Shown here: positions 42,287 through 55,877 of the stretch, piece by piece | How positions within the stretch are numbered: position 1 is the stretch's first letter | Layout of the letters: the number at the start of each line of letters is the position of its first letter | Assembly (NCBI GenBank): GCA_051530055.1 | Contig: CM121341.1 | Span: 14,880,001-14,944,000, forward strand | DNA length: 64,000 nt | Direction: 5' to 3' | DNA from: Neoechinorhynchus agilis | Taxonomy: Eukaryota > Acanthocephala | Notes under the pieces: generated by a model | Databases searched by the model: none | What the model was told of the DNA's origin: nothing | Seen by the model: the letters and a program-made list of their open reading frames with translations, nothing else | Made by a program: the position numbers and the translations under genes

Positions 42287-45157
42287 ATGTGCGACTATTT
42301 GCTCCTAAAATTACTGGGAGACGAGTTTGCGGGTCGTTATGCACAACTTGAGGATTTACTCAGCCAAGAACCGAGCACTCACTGCAAGACGGCCGCAATT
42401 TACTTACTAATGCACCAAGCATTAGGCCGAATCGATCAAGCAGCCTTGTTAGCCTCCTGTATTGGACTCTTTCAGGATCAGCCAGAACAACCAAACAACA
42501 ATAAACCTTCGTCACCCCCGGCATTTATTTTTTGTTTACCCGATCTACTGGTGGGTTTTTTTTTGCGGGTACTGTTAAATCGCTCGGGTCTACTATTTTA
42601 CAGCCGAAGGGGGTGGCTCTCTATCGACTGGGACGACTAGTCTAACCACGTCTAACATTATCACCAAGGAATTGAACTTTCTGAAACAACAGGCAAATGA
42701 TGCCGATTTCGTAAGAGAACGTCTTTGTGGAAATCCAATCACTTCAGATCCAACAAGCATCAATGAAATGAACCGTATTGCGTGCTGTCTTGAATGCTAC
42801 TTACCACTGGCAGTCATAAATGGTCTCAGTCACACATCTAAACCGGATAACATTGTATGTGATGTCTATTTACCTGCTATTCGCCGGCTGGCACGAGCTT
42901 GTAAAGCATACCCAGCAATGACTGGCAAGTGTCAAAGTGTCCTTACCTACTTTATTATTAGCCTTTCCACCGCTGGAATGATAAGCCGGCGTGAACTTGA
43001 ACAACTCGTGGACGATGTAGTCGGTGTTAGTACTGTCGATTCTCCTGCCACGTCACCTAAACCGCTATTGACTGCTCCGCCGAAACTTGTAGTTCCCAAA
43101 GCTAGTGCTAATCTTTTGCAACAAGTCACGAGCAATCTCATCAGACCCGTTAAGAGAGCAAGCTGGCCTACCATAGATCGATTCAGCGATATGATTAGAC
43201 CGCAATTGCGGCCATCGAATGAGCAAATCACTCTTCAACACACAATAAGCAATCCAACGGGTGCTGATTCGGGTCGAATGCTACCGAGGCGACCTTCTGA
43301 ATCTGGGGGAAACGATTCGTTCTATCCATTCGGTGTACCAAAACCTCGCTATAATCAGGCGTACACTCAAATAGCCCCTGCACAAGCACCGTCGTCTAAT
43401 TGGCGACAACAACCTCGTCCATCTACTACTGTGAGCTTTCATTACAGAAATACAGGACAACCACGAGGATATTTCCCTTGGGGAAACGGTCCCAACACAT
43501 TCACCGATATCAGCACTGGAATGAGAGATGTGCCTAAATGGTTAAAATTCCTAAGACTTCACAAGTATAACGCCCTATTTGCTTCAATGTCGTACGAGGA
43601 AATGCTCAATTTAGACGAATCTTATCTTGAACAAAGGGTAAAAGGATGTTGGCTATCGGCCTTTTAAAATGCGCCCTCTCCTTTAATTAGGGTGTCACAA
43701 AAGGAGCTAGAGATAAAATAATCCAGAACATCGAAAGGATAAAGCAAAGACCAAATCTTCTAAAAGCCATCATTCAGGTTAGCGTTTCAATGCTTTTTTA
43801 TTGGTCTATCGCCACAATGAATAGGTGCTTGAGGTGGATGATTCTCAATGGTATGATGCGATCAATAATTTGTTCCTGATTAGTGTGACACCTATACCGT
43901 CTTATCTGAAAACGCAGGAGGATCAGCAGGTTCCCAATTTATTTGTGCGTGCTATTAGTGCCGGTAAGTATAGTCCATAAAAGGTTATAAAAATTATCGT
44001 ATATTTTATTGTATAAAATTTACGCGACTTTAGTATCTTATTTGTCAACGTAAATTATGCGTGAATTCGATTTGTATTAAGCATTAAAAATTGACTTCTT
44101 GAATTCTCATCTACTTTAAGCCAGGAGTTTTGAGTGAAAGTAAGAGTTTTTAAGTTCGATTTTTGGGTTTGAGCAACCCCTGCTTCAAATACTTTATTAA
44201 AATTCCCTCCTGTGTAGCCCTGGACGCTCTTCGTCGACACTCGACCAAATCGGACGCTAGTCTTGCCAATCTAAGTAGAGACAGGAGCCAAATGGTTAAC
44301 GTGGTCGACCGGTTTCTCCGTCATGAGGTTTGTCGTCAATGTCTTTTCGTAAATTCAAGAGGATATCTAGGCGTTCTCAAATGAGAATAAGGAACTTCTT
44401 TGTAATATACGAAAAGAGTTATGCGCTCTTTCTTTTACTTATATTCCTCTAATGAACCTGACTCCTTCGGCTACTACCCAAAACAGAATCAGAACGTTTT
44501 TGCGTGATGAGAATTCAGACTGGAACATATACAGCTCGTCTAATCTCGAAGGCAAACAACGAACTCTATCAGGGACGGCCAATTCGTTTGGTAGACGTCC
44601 ATTTGTTGTTCAGTATTACGACAATAACAGTCCACAGCGTTCGACGCATGCTCAAAACGCGTCAGGGGAATATTTCAACCCACTAGGCCAAAGACATTCG
44701 ATCGATGCTCCGACAGCTTCGAGTTCTAATGAAAATGGCCTTGAACCACTGGGATCCCATACGCTACTCCATCGATGCCGTAGTTATTATGGATATAACG
44801 ATCGACCCACGTACCAGAAGCAATTCCATGCTGTGCAATCGCATGAATTGCACAATCGTCCAGCTTATGTGACCTTAACACTGCCTCAGTCGGTGATTGG
44901 TAAGTGAATTGATTTTTGTTCATTAGAATCATGGTTCCGTGAACTCAATAGACGAACAAAATAGGCTGGCGGCTCAACAAGTATGCACTCAATCCGTGGA
45001 ACAGGTTTCACTTCAACGGAACGCTTCAGTTTCATCACAAGGCGAACTACCGCCGATCGATGAAAACAATGCTCTACAATCTTCGAACACGTCCCCACTG
45101 TCAAATGAAAAAGACGGAGAGCAAGAGGTATCTGAAACGAGGTCCGGAACGGTTTAA
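42287..45157 (+). CDS. Smaug/SAMD4 RNA-binding translational repressor
   Basis: Seven exons: 42287-42554, 42604-43637, 43691-43777, 43825-43963, 44218-44327, 44371-44899 and 44952-45157. Introns are 43-53 bp except one of 254. They add up to exactly 791 codons. Smaug binds stem-loops in target mRNAs through its SAM domain and recruits deadenylation and repression factors in the cytoplasm. SAM (residues about 393-463) is very close to the family: [28 protein letters not shown], then [20 protein letters not shown], split by an intron. The N-terminal helical dimerisation region is seen as [12 protein letters not shown] and [12 protein letters not shown], and the C-terminal PHAT-like segment as [19 protein letters not shown] (family CL-x-HEAF). 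The tail is low complexity. Exon 1 to exon 2 joining (donor GTTTTTTTTT) is the least certain. Confidence 0.9.
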
Positions 45158-48100
45158 AAATCAGGGACACACATATATTGCAGTTGTTTGACAAATAGGC
45201 AACATTACTCGACTATAAAAGCGCTAACTTACTTATTTATGCATATATAATATGGTTTACTAAAATACAATGTTTAATCAACTTCACACGAAAGGATGAT
45301 CGCCCATATGAGCACTATATACGCTAATCATGATTTAAAGGAGAAACCAAGTTCTCATTGGTCTCTTAGATATGCCATACGTATGTATGCGTAATGTTCA
45401 TCCTAATAAAAACTAAGAAGTTTGGCCATTACAGGCTTTGAGAATGTTTACTCCGGTAAAAGAACAACATAAATCATTACTGTCGTTGAAAGCAGTATTC
45501 CATCTTAAGCAAATATTTTAATCTTTGAAAAGTTCTACGCCTCTACTAATGCAAGAAAGCAAAACTACTTTATCTCTTTCAACTTGTTGATTTAAGTTTT
45601 CCTCGATTCAGTAATTATTGCAATTTTCCGGAATGTGATTGGATAACTCAAATCTTTTTGATTTTGTGCTGTCTCATTCTATTTTGATGATGTCATCAAT
45701 CATTTATCTGATAAAGATAATCAAACATCAACGCTTTAGATATCCTTCAAGAGTTTTTCTATTAATCGCTGAAAGCTACGTGCATAATTATCGAGCTATT
45801 ATACATTTTGTTTCGATATTGTCTTTCATTAGAAAAGGTTGTAAACTCATTTAAGGCTTAACCTAAACAGTTTTGTGATCCATCGCATTTATTTTAATGG
45901 TACTAATGGTCTAGCTTTATATCTTTCCTAAACTCACAAGAAAATAATAGTGAATTTTTATTGGTCTTCACGGGTCGTTTCAAGCGATTTCATGGATTTT
46001 TTTCAGAACACACACAATGAACGTTTGTGGCACTGCTGAGGCCATCATCGAACATCATAACGCTCATAGGGTGCACTTAAATCTTAAAACTCGTAATATT
46101 TTTTAAGCAATGTTTTCCACGTGCAAGAAATGTTCAGAAGTGGGAATGCTAAAGATTGATTGTTTAAAGATGAAAATGATAAAAATTAAGTATTCTCCTG
46201 CACCTGATTAGATCGCTGGAGACTTTTATGTGGTGAAATGTGTATTTAGTTGATCATATGACCAAAGTAAGAAATCAAAAAATTTCTTTTAAAATCCAAA
46301 CACCTCGTGCTCGGTTTCGACAGTTAAAAATTAAATCGGTTCTATAATAATAAATTCAGGGTAACACGGTTGTAAAATTTATATTGATTCATAGGTGTAT
46401 TTTTATCTTTATTAAAACCAATATTGCTTCTGATTTCCTGGTGTAAATGAGTGCCTACTCAGTTGACAGTTTTTCTCGTCGTGCCTTGCTGACAAGGTCA
46501 CAAAAAATGTGAAAGGCAGAAGTCAAAAGTATTTTTTGAAGTTTGGCCTTCCTTCGAACAGATTGAAGTCCTTATTCTCGACTACGGACATGACAAAAGT
46601 CACCAGGAAGATTAATTGTTTCTATTGGCCAATATAAGGAATGCGAATAAGCATTAGGTAATCAGCAACATGAATGCATTCACAGCAAGTACATATAGCA
46701 ATAAGCCGATTGAAAATTTGTTAAAAGCGCAGTGGCGAATGTTGCCAATTAAATATAATTTATAGAGCGTGGATTCGAAATTGTTCCGTTCATACGGGCG
46801 GAGGCAGGTACGCATGCATGGTAAATTTGGCGGAGGGAAAGGAGTTTCGTGAGGCTGAGTGCACTTGAATACTTCATCAGGCAAGCACAAAGACTGAACT
46901 GTGGTACGAGGACGCAAACACCCACTGAAATTTTCATTTTTTAGGTGATAACGGATAATCTTTTTGTGTACTACATTTGGTTAAAGTAGTAACACGTAAA
47001 AAATTTATCTTCTTATACCAGTTAGATTTCAATATTTGGCTTTAAATCGTCGGATACTAAGAGTGTGGTTCGTTAACCGCCTGGCGGAATGTCATTTTCC
47101 TCTTAGTGCCAAAGAAATTGTCTGCGATGTCACGTTCGGAGTTGTGCTGGTCAACAGTCAGACGGAATTTTAGCTATTGATTTTACTTGATCGATTGAAA
47201 ATCCAATAGCGGGAGTTATCTATGCCCTAATGCTAGTTGCAGCAAGCATTATATCATTTCATGAAAATTAAAATCATTATTTTTCATCATCGCTCGGTTT
47301 GTTTTATTATAGAAAAATCGCGGCGTTACTTTCCAACTAAAATTATCTTAATTTTTGCGTGCTGCTCAAATTGATGGTGTCCAAACTTGAATTCGAATTT
47401 GTGTTTTTCTTAATCCTGCACAAAAAGACTTTACATTCCCTAGAACACCACTTAGTCTAGAAAGTCTTGTGATTAGTACTAAAATACTTCTAGCTAAAAG
47501 CGTGCGGTTTTTCCTTGATCCCGCACAAAAAGACAATTCCTAAGCACACCACTTAGTCGAGAAAGTCTTGTGATTTGTGCATAACAATTGTCCAAGCGAC
47601 TGAAAGATTACCTGTCGACAAGCGCATCCTTATATCAGTCGGCATCTTCTCGTGGCTTCCAAACTAAAGACTAATCAGAAATTGTATACACGTGTGTGGA
47701 GAAGGAAAGGACCCGATTTCTGCAACTTATTACACACGCGTGCGTTCGACACCTACTATCCAACTCGTCTCGCGCTCTAAAATGTCCTATAGCTGCTGGT
47801 ATGTGGCCACTGGCATGTCCGGCTTCTCATATTCCTCTATCCTCTTCATAAACGCATTTATAGAGAAGTCTACATGCAAATACTTATTGTTCCAATTATA
47901 TTCGCGTGGGTCACCAGGGACACGGTCTGGACGTTGCTGGGGGGAGGAGTTCACTAAGACTTGTCTGACTTTACCAAATAGCGCGGCACGCAGCAGCCGA
48001 CCACTGCATTCCTAATATAGACGGATTCCACTTTTTCCAAAAAGTCTACATTCCGGGACTCATCTTTTGGCTGTGGTAATTGGTCTTCTGATAAGGAAAA

Positions 48101-48198
48101 TCATCTTCCAGAGTCTTATGTCTTATCCGGGTTTAAAGTACGCAGGAACCAAGGAAATGCCAAATAAAGATATTCTGTGTGTTGTTTTTGTACATCAG
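45158..48198. other. No supported gene; may hide 5' exons of CLASP
   Basis: Between the Smaug stop and the first CLASP exon that I can place. CLASP's N-terminus (first half of TOG1) must lie in or upstream of 47.6-48.2 kb, but I found no convincing exon. A direct repeat sits at 47405-47575 (separate entry). Frames at 47692 and 48067 have no family match. Confidence 0.35.
47405..47575. repeat. Direct repeat, two units, period about 103 bp
   Basis: Shared blocks GCACAAAAAGAC, ACACCACTTAGTC and GAGAAAGTCTTGTGATT-like occur at 47417-47474 and 47523-47575, with the AT-rich part between them not repeated. Confidence 0.65.
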
Positions 48199-51100
48199 CC
48201 GAATGGAACCATCTTTTTCTTGGCGTTCTGCTACGGCGAGGAGACAGAGCAGAACAATCCGCACTAAACAGAACGTGATCCTTAGCATTCTGTATTATAC
48301 TGCCACAATAACTTCTTTAACACGTTCTCTTGTTCTCCTTTCGAAGATGAACCGATTAGCTTCTCCGATCTGCAAACTATTGAAAGATCCAAATAAACAG
48401 GTAATCTTAGCGGCTTTTAGACATCTTTGCAAATCGTTCGGTTAAACCAGGTCAGATATTACGCATTGTCGATTTTAATCGAACTTTACAAGCAAGTAGG
48501 AGATCAACTTCGAGATGATCTTCTACAGGATGAAGATATTCCTATCGAGAGGTATGTTTTTTGAATTATGCCTTTTTATACACGGCCCAATGCAGGTTAC
48601 AAACTCTCTTTGAACGGTTTGATGAAGTCAAAAACTCTCAAACGTACAGACCACTCACAAGGCAACCAAGTCGTCTTAAATACGGTCAGTTGTATGAACA
48701 ATCCATATATTTTTTGCTGCCAGTGTTATTTCTTTGCTTCCAGCAAGAAAAATAATCTAAAGCCTCATACCTGATGTCAAGATAACGATTCCCTTGGTAG
48801 AACTTTCAAGGCTGCTTTATGTTCCTAGGGTAAACTATTGAACTCTTCCATCTCTTATCATTCATCGAAGAAGATTTACCAAGCAAAAATTTGTATTTGA
48901 AACGGCGAATTATATTCCATTCTGATTAAGGCGCCCGAAGGTGACTTTCTCTGTGAAAAACTTCTTTGAAACAAATGTTAAAAAATCAAATTCCTCTGAG
49001 AATTTGAGTCAGTTGCGCCTTGAATCAACCTATCTTTTGATTTGATTGAAAAAATATCGTGTAAGCGGAATGATGACTGCACCCAACAGATTGACTCAGC
49101 CCGAAAACGGAACTCATAGAATTCTAACGTTTTCACGATTCAACGCCTAAAACGAATGCGTTTTCGAACGAATAGACGAAATGGTAAAACGTTTAGTTCT
49201 ATTTCCCTAAAATCGATCGCATAAAGATCGCCAGTTTTTATGAAGCGAACCTAAGAAATTTACCTCGATCTTTACTTCAAACCACAACTTTCCTTTATTC
49301 TTCCGCAGAACTAAGGCAGCCAATATCTGAAGGTTTTAAATTTAACAATATTTGTAACGCTCGAGTATTTAACAGCTTTTCAGTTTTTTGGGTTTGTTCG
49401 GTTCTAATTGTCCGATTTGCTTATCGGTGCCAATCTTAAATAATGGCGTTTGCTGAAATTTCTGTGGACAAAACGGAGTTTCTGGATTACTATGTTGAAT
49501 AACTTTTTTTCTTGAAAATAAAAACTCAATGTTGGTAAATATCCAAGAATGATTGCGTTGTATGGATATTCTCACCATATATAGAATCTTGATGCTTTTA
49601 TCTTCCCCATATTTTACAATTGAGGACGGCGAATAATTATGTACTAAATTAAAATTGCGAAATAGAGAAAAAATTCATCAAAAAATTAAAACTTCAATTC
49701 TTTGATTTGGAAAGCCAATTTTTGTTTTGGATAACAGTATATTGATCTCCTTAGATTTTTAGCTATTTTATATTTAAATTTTTGAGCGAGCATAAATTCG
49801 CACCATTTTGAGCGATCAAATAGTTCACGATTTGGCTTGCCTATTTTAACTTTGATTCATGCCACAAAACGATCAACTAATACCTTTTTGTGAAGATTTT
49901 TTCCTTGCACTCTCGGATCTAAAGCAAACCGATCAATTTTTCCCTTTTCGATTTTCTCCCAGTCCTTTAAAAGTATACAAAAAGCTGTTGAACATATCCG
50001 CCGTATAAAAATTCTTAAAACCTTTTTCCAAGAGAGGACTTTTATTTTTAGACTGTTCAAATGACTCAAAAGGTGAACGTTTTGTGTGTGTCAAAACTTT
50101 TTATTAACATAGCCACACATTAACTTCGATGAACCCGTTTTTCCAATCGGTGTGAAATTGGCGTTACCCCGTAAATCCCCGTTCCGATTTAACCTTGCCG
50201 AAATTCCGTGAGCGTTCGCGGCAATTCACAATACTTCCACCGAATCTTCAACTCTCACATTCACGCGTACTAGCATTCTCAGTGCTTTACTCAAACACGA
50301 ATTGACCCTCGAAGAAGTTGCACCTTTTCCGCACACTAAAAACTTTGTGCGCGACATCAGACTGTCTCAAGTACATGCCAGCCGTCATGGATCAGAAGTT
50401 GATTGAAATGTTCCTTGGTTGTCCCGTAACGAAAGGCTTCCAAATGAATTTTATCTTTAACGATACCGGGATTTGTGGTACGCCGCGAACGCAACGCCGA
50501 TGCTCGGCTTCAGTTCCCAGTGCTCTTTCCTTCACTGGACAACTTGTGTCTTCACAGCAAACAGGTTGGTGTTCGGGTGGCGTCTGAAACCAAAGTGGAT
50601 CATCGACTCCTTTACGTTCTCTTCAACATATTGACCCTTCTCTCTCTTTTAAGACAGAGAATACAAATGCACAAACACATTTGTCATTTTGGGAAACAAA
50701 AGATTCTAGTATCCGTATACTATTTTGAGGAACACGTATAAAATAATGGTCCGTACCAGATGGGCTATCACTTTACATAGTCATCACTGCCCCTTTGTCT
50801 TCTTAAAGCCATTATAGCCAACAAACCAAACCTTTTGACCTCCGTTTTGGTTTCATCTTCTGAATTTTGCATCAATGAAGTGTGCTCCCAGGAGCTGACG
50901 ACAATGGCGAGAAACCCCTCACTTATAATTTATGTTTAATGTGTGTGATGTTGTTTGAACGCCACCATTATTCGTCTTCTTGAAATCCCTTTCCACGCTG
51001 TCTCTCTCGATCCCAAAGCAGGCCACCGACCTCTTAGTCTCAGTATTTCCTACAATATGAGAAACTCGGCAGACTATGGCCACAAGTTCTTTTGATGGCA

Positions 51101-54100
51101 TCTTTTGGAGTGGAAACGAACGAATCGAATGCGTCTCAAGGGCGTAATAGGCCCGAATGCAAAACAACCCAGTCACAAAACAACCGTAACCCAGAAACTC
51201 CTTACGCATTTTCATTCGTGGAGATGCCACATGGTGATTAATACTAAGCATTCCCTCACAATAATCCGCCAGTAGTGGCTAGCAATATCCCTTATGGGAT
51301 AATAAATTATTAAATAGTTATTCTGGACCATTTCTCTCGTAAATCTGTGTGTTTTATCATCACTTAAACTTAAACGTACCGCAGTATTTTCGTTTTTGAT
51401 ACTTTTACTCCAATATCTCCTCTATTAGTTAACTTCCTTATTGTAGTGGGTAAAGAACCAAACGGCATACATCATCCTGATGATCAAGCAATGGATACTG
51501 CTGACCATCCGCAAACACCGTCATCATCTCGGAAACCTGTCTGTGTGGAAGCAGACGCTTTCTGGGCCTCAATCGACACTGTCCGACCTACAGTTTTCGC
51601 GAGCAGCCGCGACCTTCGACTTCAGTTGGATAATATCAAGGAAGTTTTGTCAAACACCGATAATGATTGGGAGAAGCGAAGCGATGCACTAAGACGACTC
51701 CGATCATGCATCACACCTTCTGCCATTCAATATTTCCATACCGATTTTCGATTGGCAAGTCAACTTCAGGTTCCACTTCAACGAACCCTAAGAGATCTTC
51801 GAAGTCAGATAATAAGGGAAGCGTGCATCACAGTCGCTTACATGAGCTATAAACTCGGTCAACAGCACTCATGCGGATTCGATCTTCTTGCCGAGAACCT
51901 AATCAACCCCCTTCTCTCATTGATTCAGAATAGTGCTAAAATAATGGCAAATAGCTCCGTTTGCGCCATTTGCTTCATGATAGAGTATACCGAGTCAACG
52001 AGACTTATCAATCCTATACTTTGCGGTCTTTCATCAAAATCGAAAGATATTAGAAGGTAAGCTCAGGGGCAATTTTTGAATTTAAAATCATATCTTGTAG
52101 AAGGATATTTATGCCCCTCTAAAAGTTATTTCTATCTTTGCTAATCCATATTGACTCTTTAATCAACTGAATCTTGTATAACCAGTTCCTAGTATCTTTG
52201 TGACGAACAATAATAGTCCTTGATAGATGCGTCGTGACCTTCTGTCAAGGTTGCCCTGCTGCAAAGACTTTAATCTAACCATTAGCGAAGTTGAATTCAT
52301 AGTTTAAGCGTCCTGAAATTTTTTTATTTCAGGCTGAAGGATTGTAGTAAGTCGCATACTCGTCTAAGAAGGAACCTAATTTAACGGTATTGGCTCGAAG
52401 CAGTTTCCCTTGTAACAATGATACTTAAGTTAAAGATAAAATCCATGAGTATTTGGAAATGGGGAAAAATTGTGTATCGAAGAATCACTTTAATTGAAAT
52501 ATTTCGTCCAATCACACTGGACTTCTTCGGTCAATTGTTGCTTGTAAGTTTTTAAATATTCGAGGTTCGTGTCCCTACCTCTACATAGTGATACTTAAAA
52601 CGCATGATCTTCTGATTAGTCGTTTGTCGCACCCATTATAAATACGGATAATGGAGAATATTTTCATTTCGATGCATTGCGCCAAATGTTATTTTAGGTC
52701 CTACAACAATGCGCCTAGAAAGAGTTTTTATATTTCTATGGAACACATAAGAAATTATGGAAAAGCTATTTTAAATAGCGTTTAAGTGGCTTTTAGCATA
52801 GAAACTTTACGGAAATTAAACCTTCTTTAATATTCCTGCTCAAGTTTTAGGACTAAGTGACATCACAAATAAAGCGTTCCATTTTGCTTATTAATGATCT
52901 TCATCATGACTTCTTGGTTTTGATGTACATTGATAATTACTTAACTTTAATCGAGCTTTAAAATCACCGAACTAATACGCTGTTTAGATATACATGTGAA
53001 TTTATCTATAGAATACTTTCAACCTGGCAAGTCTCAACACTTTCGCGATATTCGAGTCAACTGCAGGAAGCAATAAAATCGGGAATCGAAGATGCGGACG
53101 TGGATGCAAGAATGCACAGTCGAAACTCATACGTGGTGTTCAAGCAATATTTCCCCGGTCTTGCTGATATGCTGCTCAATAGTCTTGACAGTGGAAAGAA
53201 GAAGATATTAAAAGACGGGTCCGAGGGGTGCAATACTCCAGCGACCGTACGAAGATGTACTACTCCTGGAGTCCAAAATTCAAGAATCAGGAGAGCGATA
53301 ACTCCACGGCCACTTGGATCTTCATCGACAGTGCGATCGAAAACCCCCTGCGCCAATAGAAGTGTGACTAGTTCATCGTCTTTGAAACCGAACGGGATTT
53401 CAAGCATATCCCAACCTGCTAGTAGGGCTAATAGTCCTTTGCGAGTCGCGCGATGCAAAACACCAGCAACGTCGACAAACAAATCAATTCCTGCTTATCC
53501 TTCAATAAGAAGTAGAGAAGTGAGTCCTTCGAGTAGAACTTCCACGCTCAAATACCGAACAAGAAAAATGAAGGAAGATAACGTAGCGGCGTCCGAGACA
53601 TCCAGTGTATCCTCAGATCGACCCGTGAGCAGAAAAATCGGGACTTCTCAATATTCTATAGATGTGCGCCAAAATTCGAATGGAAGTGGAAAGCACAGTT
53701 GCGAGGTTGATCCTGCCCAAATGCTAGCTTTGATGGTAAGTACTGCATGGACGGACAAATACGAAGGCCTAATGATTCTTCAAAAATTTATTGATCTTTC
53801 TGGCAAACCACAGCAGCAGACATACACTGAAGCAAATAGCAAAGGATTTAGGTCTTTGAGCAAGTCTGAGATCCAACGAGCATGCGACCAAATGGTAAAA
53901 ATGTTCTCAGACGCCCATGGGAAGGTTTATAACCTTTTTCTGGACGTCATGTTTGATTTCATAGGAACTTTTTACAACCATTTGTCAGAATGGACGCTTC
54001 CTTTGCTTTCTGGACTGCTGACCAAAATCAGTACAGAATCAGCCGTTTCTACAGCAAGTCTTCAAAAAATTCAGTCTTGTGTTGATTTGATGAGAAAGCG

Positions 54101-55877
54101 GTTCCCATTGGATCGCCAATTTTGGGCTGCGATGCAAATCCTTTCGATTGATGATAATCCTTCGGTAAAGATGAAATTAGCCGTTCTACGATTTTTGGAT
54201 AACTTGTTAGGCGATATGCAATCGGCTGATGTACCTCCAGCAACTGTTCCAGAAATGTTACTGGGTACAGCAGCTATCATACGTATGACGGGAGACAGGA
54301 AAAGTTCCGAACTCCGAAAACTTTCACAGCGGGTTTTATTCTCATTCGCTCAGATGAATAACGCAGAATTCATGACTATTTTGTCCAAACTTCCTCGTGA
54401 ATTCAGATTGGCAGCTTCTTCGTACGTGATGGACTCTCGTACTCGACCGAATTGTATTAATTTTGATAAATCGCTCGATGACGCATTCAACCAATGCAAT
54501 GCGACTTTAAGAAAATCAATAAAAAGGGCAACAACACCGATATACCCTAACGAAAACGGGAATCAAAGTGGAAGTCAACGTTTAAGACCAATCACACATC
54601 GATCACCAGTCTCGAATCTATACAAATGCGCTGCTGCATCAACTACGCTTCCTCGAAACACTCCATATGTGTCTTTAAGCAGAATTCCGAAACGATCCAA
54701 GTCTCGTTGTGACTTCTCTCTGCCACCTCAATCATCAGCAGCATCCAGTAGCGCTGAATCAAGCGCTGGTGGAGGCGCTATCCATTCTGCGATTGCATCC
54801 GGTACTTCAACGGTTGTCCTAGAATTGACCGGTAACGATAAAGTGAACGCTTTAGCACAGGAAATGGATTCAAAACTTTCACTCCGATCAGCTGGAACAT
54901 CGAGCTCATCTTCAACTGGATTGAAATTAACGAATTGGACGAGTTCAACAAATCATCAAGCAAGTGGGCACACTAGTGCGTTCACTACTTCTGTGGATGG
55001 ACCTACGTCCAATGCAGTCGCAAACAAAAGATCAATCACGTCGGCGGACCACGTTGGTGTGATTGGCTCCGTGATTTATCAAATATCAAGACAAGATAAT
55101 CCAGTGGAATCGAGATACCATCATATGCAGTGTCTTCTATCAATGATATCAGCCGCAGATTCCGCTAATGCAGGATGGACTCAGCATTTCGACACCGTTC
55201 TGTTTCTAGTAATCAGGATTCTGTTTGAGCCTTACGTTCTCCTACAGACTATAGCTCTAAATATCCTGCAATGGATGTTGTGTAATCAGCCTGATCGGTT
55301 TGACAACTGTAATGAACTAACAGTCGTGCGGCTATTGGAATTCCAACGCGACCAACTTTCTGCTCAACCTTCATCTACAACAGCAGTCCAGTCGTCCAGT
55401 CTTCTGATCGGATCTATTCCTACACACGCCGACCTCATGCAAGCCCTTGACGATACCATTACAACTGCCGCAGTTCATTTGCCTCTTGGGGAATGTTTCC
55501 AAGTTCTTAGACCCATAATCGAAACCTCAGAGTCTACTTGCATGACGCTGTCCGCAATCCGGATGCTCGATACAATGATCACTAAACGTATGACCTCTAC
55601 AGAAGCTATGTCACTCATTGATCCTCTCGTGTCTAGTCTACTCGTAGCATGGTCCAATGAACAGAGTTCAGTGAGGAAAGCATCCGTCTTTTGCCTTGTA
55701 TCGCTACACAAACTAGTCGGAAGGGATGCAATGAACCCTCATTTAGCCGATCTTCCACCCAGTAAACTTAAGCTACTCAATGTATACATCGACAGGTCCA
55801 CAACGAGTGGTTCAGTTCTTAATTCTGGTATGAACTCGAATGGTTCCATTAATGCCAACAAACTTGTTGCTAAGTAG
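48199..55877 (+). CDS. CLASP microtubule-rescue protein (5' end incomplete)
   Basis: CLASPs bind microtubule plus ends and tubulin through TOG domains and suppress catastrophe. Exons placed: about 48199-48400 (start unsure), 48451-48551, 48596-48684, 51447-52056 and 52988-55877, about 1,290 residues so far. TOG1 end: SPICKLLKDPNKQ|VRYYALSILIELYKQVG, LQTLFERFDEV. TOG2: DWEKRSDALRRLRSC, LRSQIIREACITVAYMS, NSAKIMANSSVCAICF, then IRR|YTCEFIYRILSTWQ across the intron, EAIKSGIEDADVDAR. A Ser/Arg-rich linker follows, with an EB1-binding SxIP motif (SRIPKRSKSR). TOG3: YEGLMILQKFIDL, FLDVMFDFIGTF. C-terminal domain: SSVRKASVFCLVSLHKLVG and SKLKLLNVYIDRS. The last exon of 2.9 kb is uninterrupted. Two introns (2.8 kb and 0.9 kb) are much larger than others here. 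Confidence 0.93.
48685..51446. other. Large CLASP intron, no gene seen inside
   Basis: The donor is GTCAGT after KY, the acceptor TTATTGTAG before GKEPNG. It contains AT-rich DNA and, near 50.1-50.6 kb, a GC-richer patch with overlapping frames (50318-50741). This could be an alternative CLASP first exon or promoter, but no frame connects convincingly. Confidence 0.45.
52057..52987. other. CLASP intron carrying a hairpin-family repeat
   Basis: A 931-bp intron splitting TOG2 (IRR|YTCEF). At about 52470-52565 it holds a solo copy of the hammerhead-like repeat on the minus strand, ending in the GCTTGTAAGTTTTTAAATAT string shared with 32.52 kb. A young insertion would explain why this intron exceeds the usual 50 bp. 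Confidence 0.7.
52502..52530 (-). ncRNA. Hammerhead-like RNA core, copy 6
   Basis: Minus strand: CCGAAGAA (U4 of the core is C here), stem II GTCCA/TGGAC with loop GTGTGAT, GAAA. The GTCC-x/x-GGAC stem is kept with a compensating outer-loop pair (A-T instead of G-C in copy 5). The C at core position 4 should impair activity. Confidence 0.35.
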
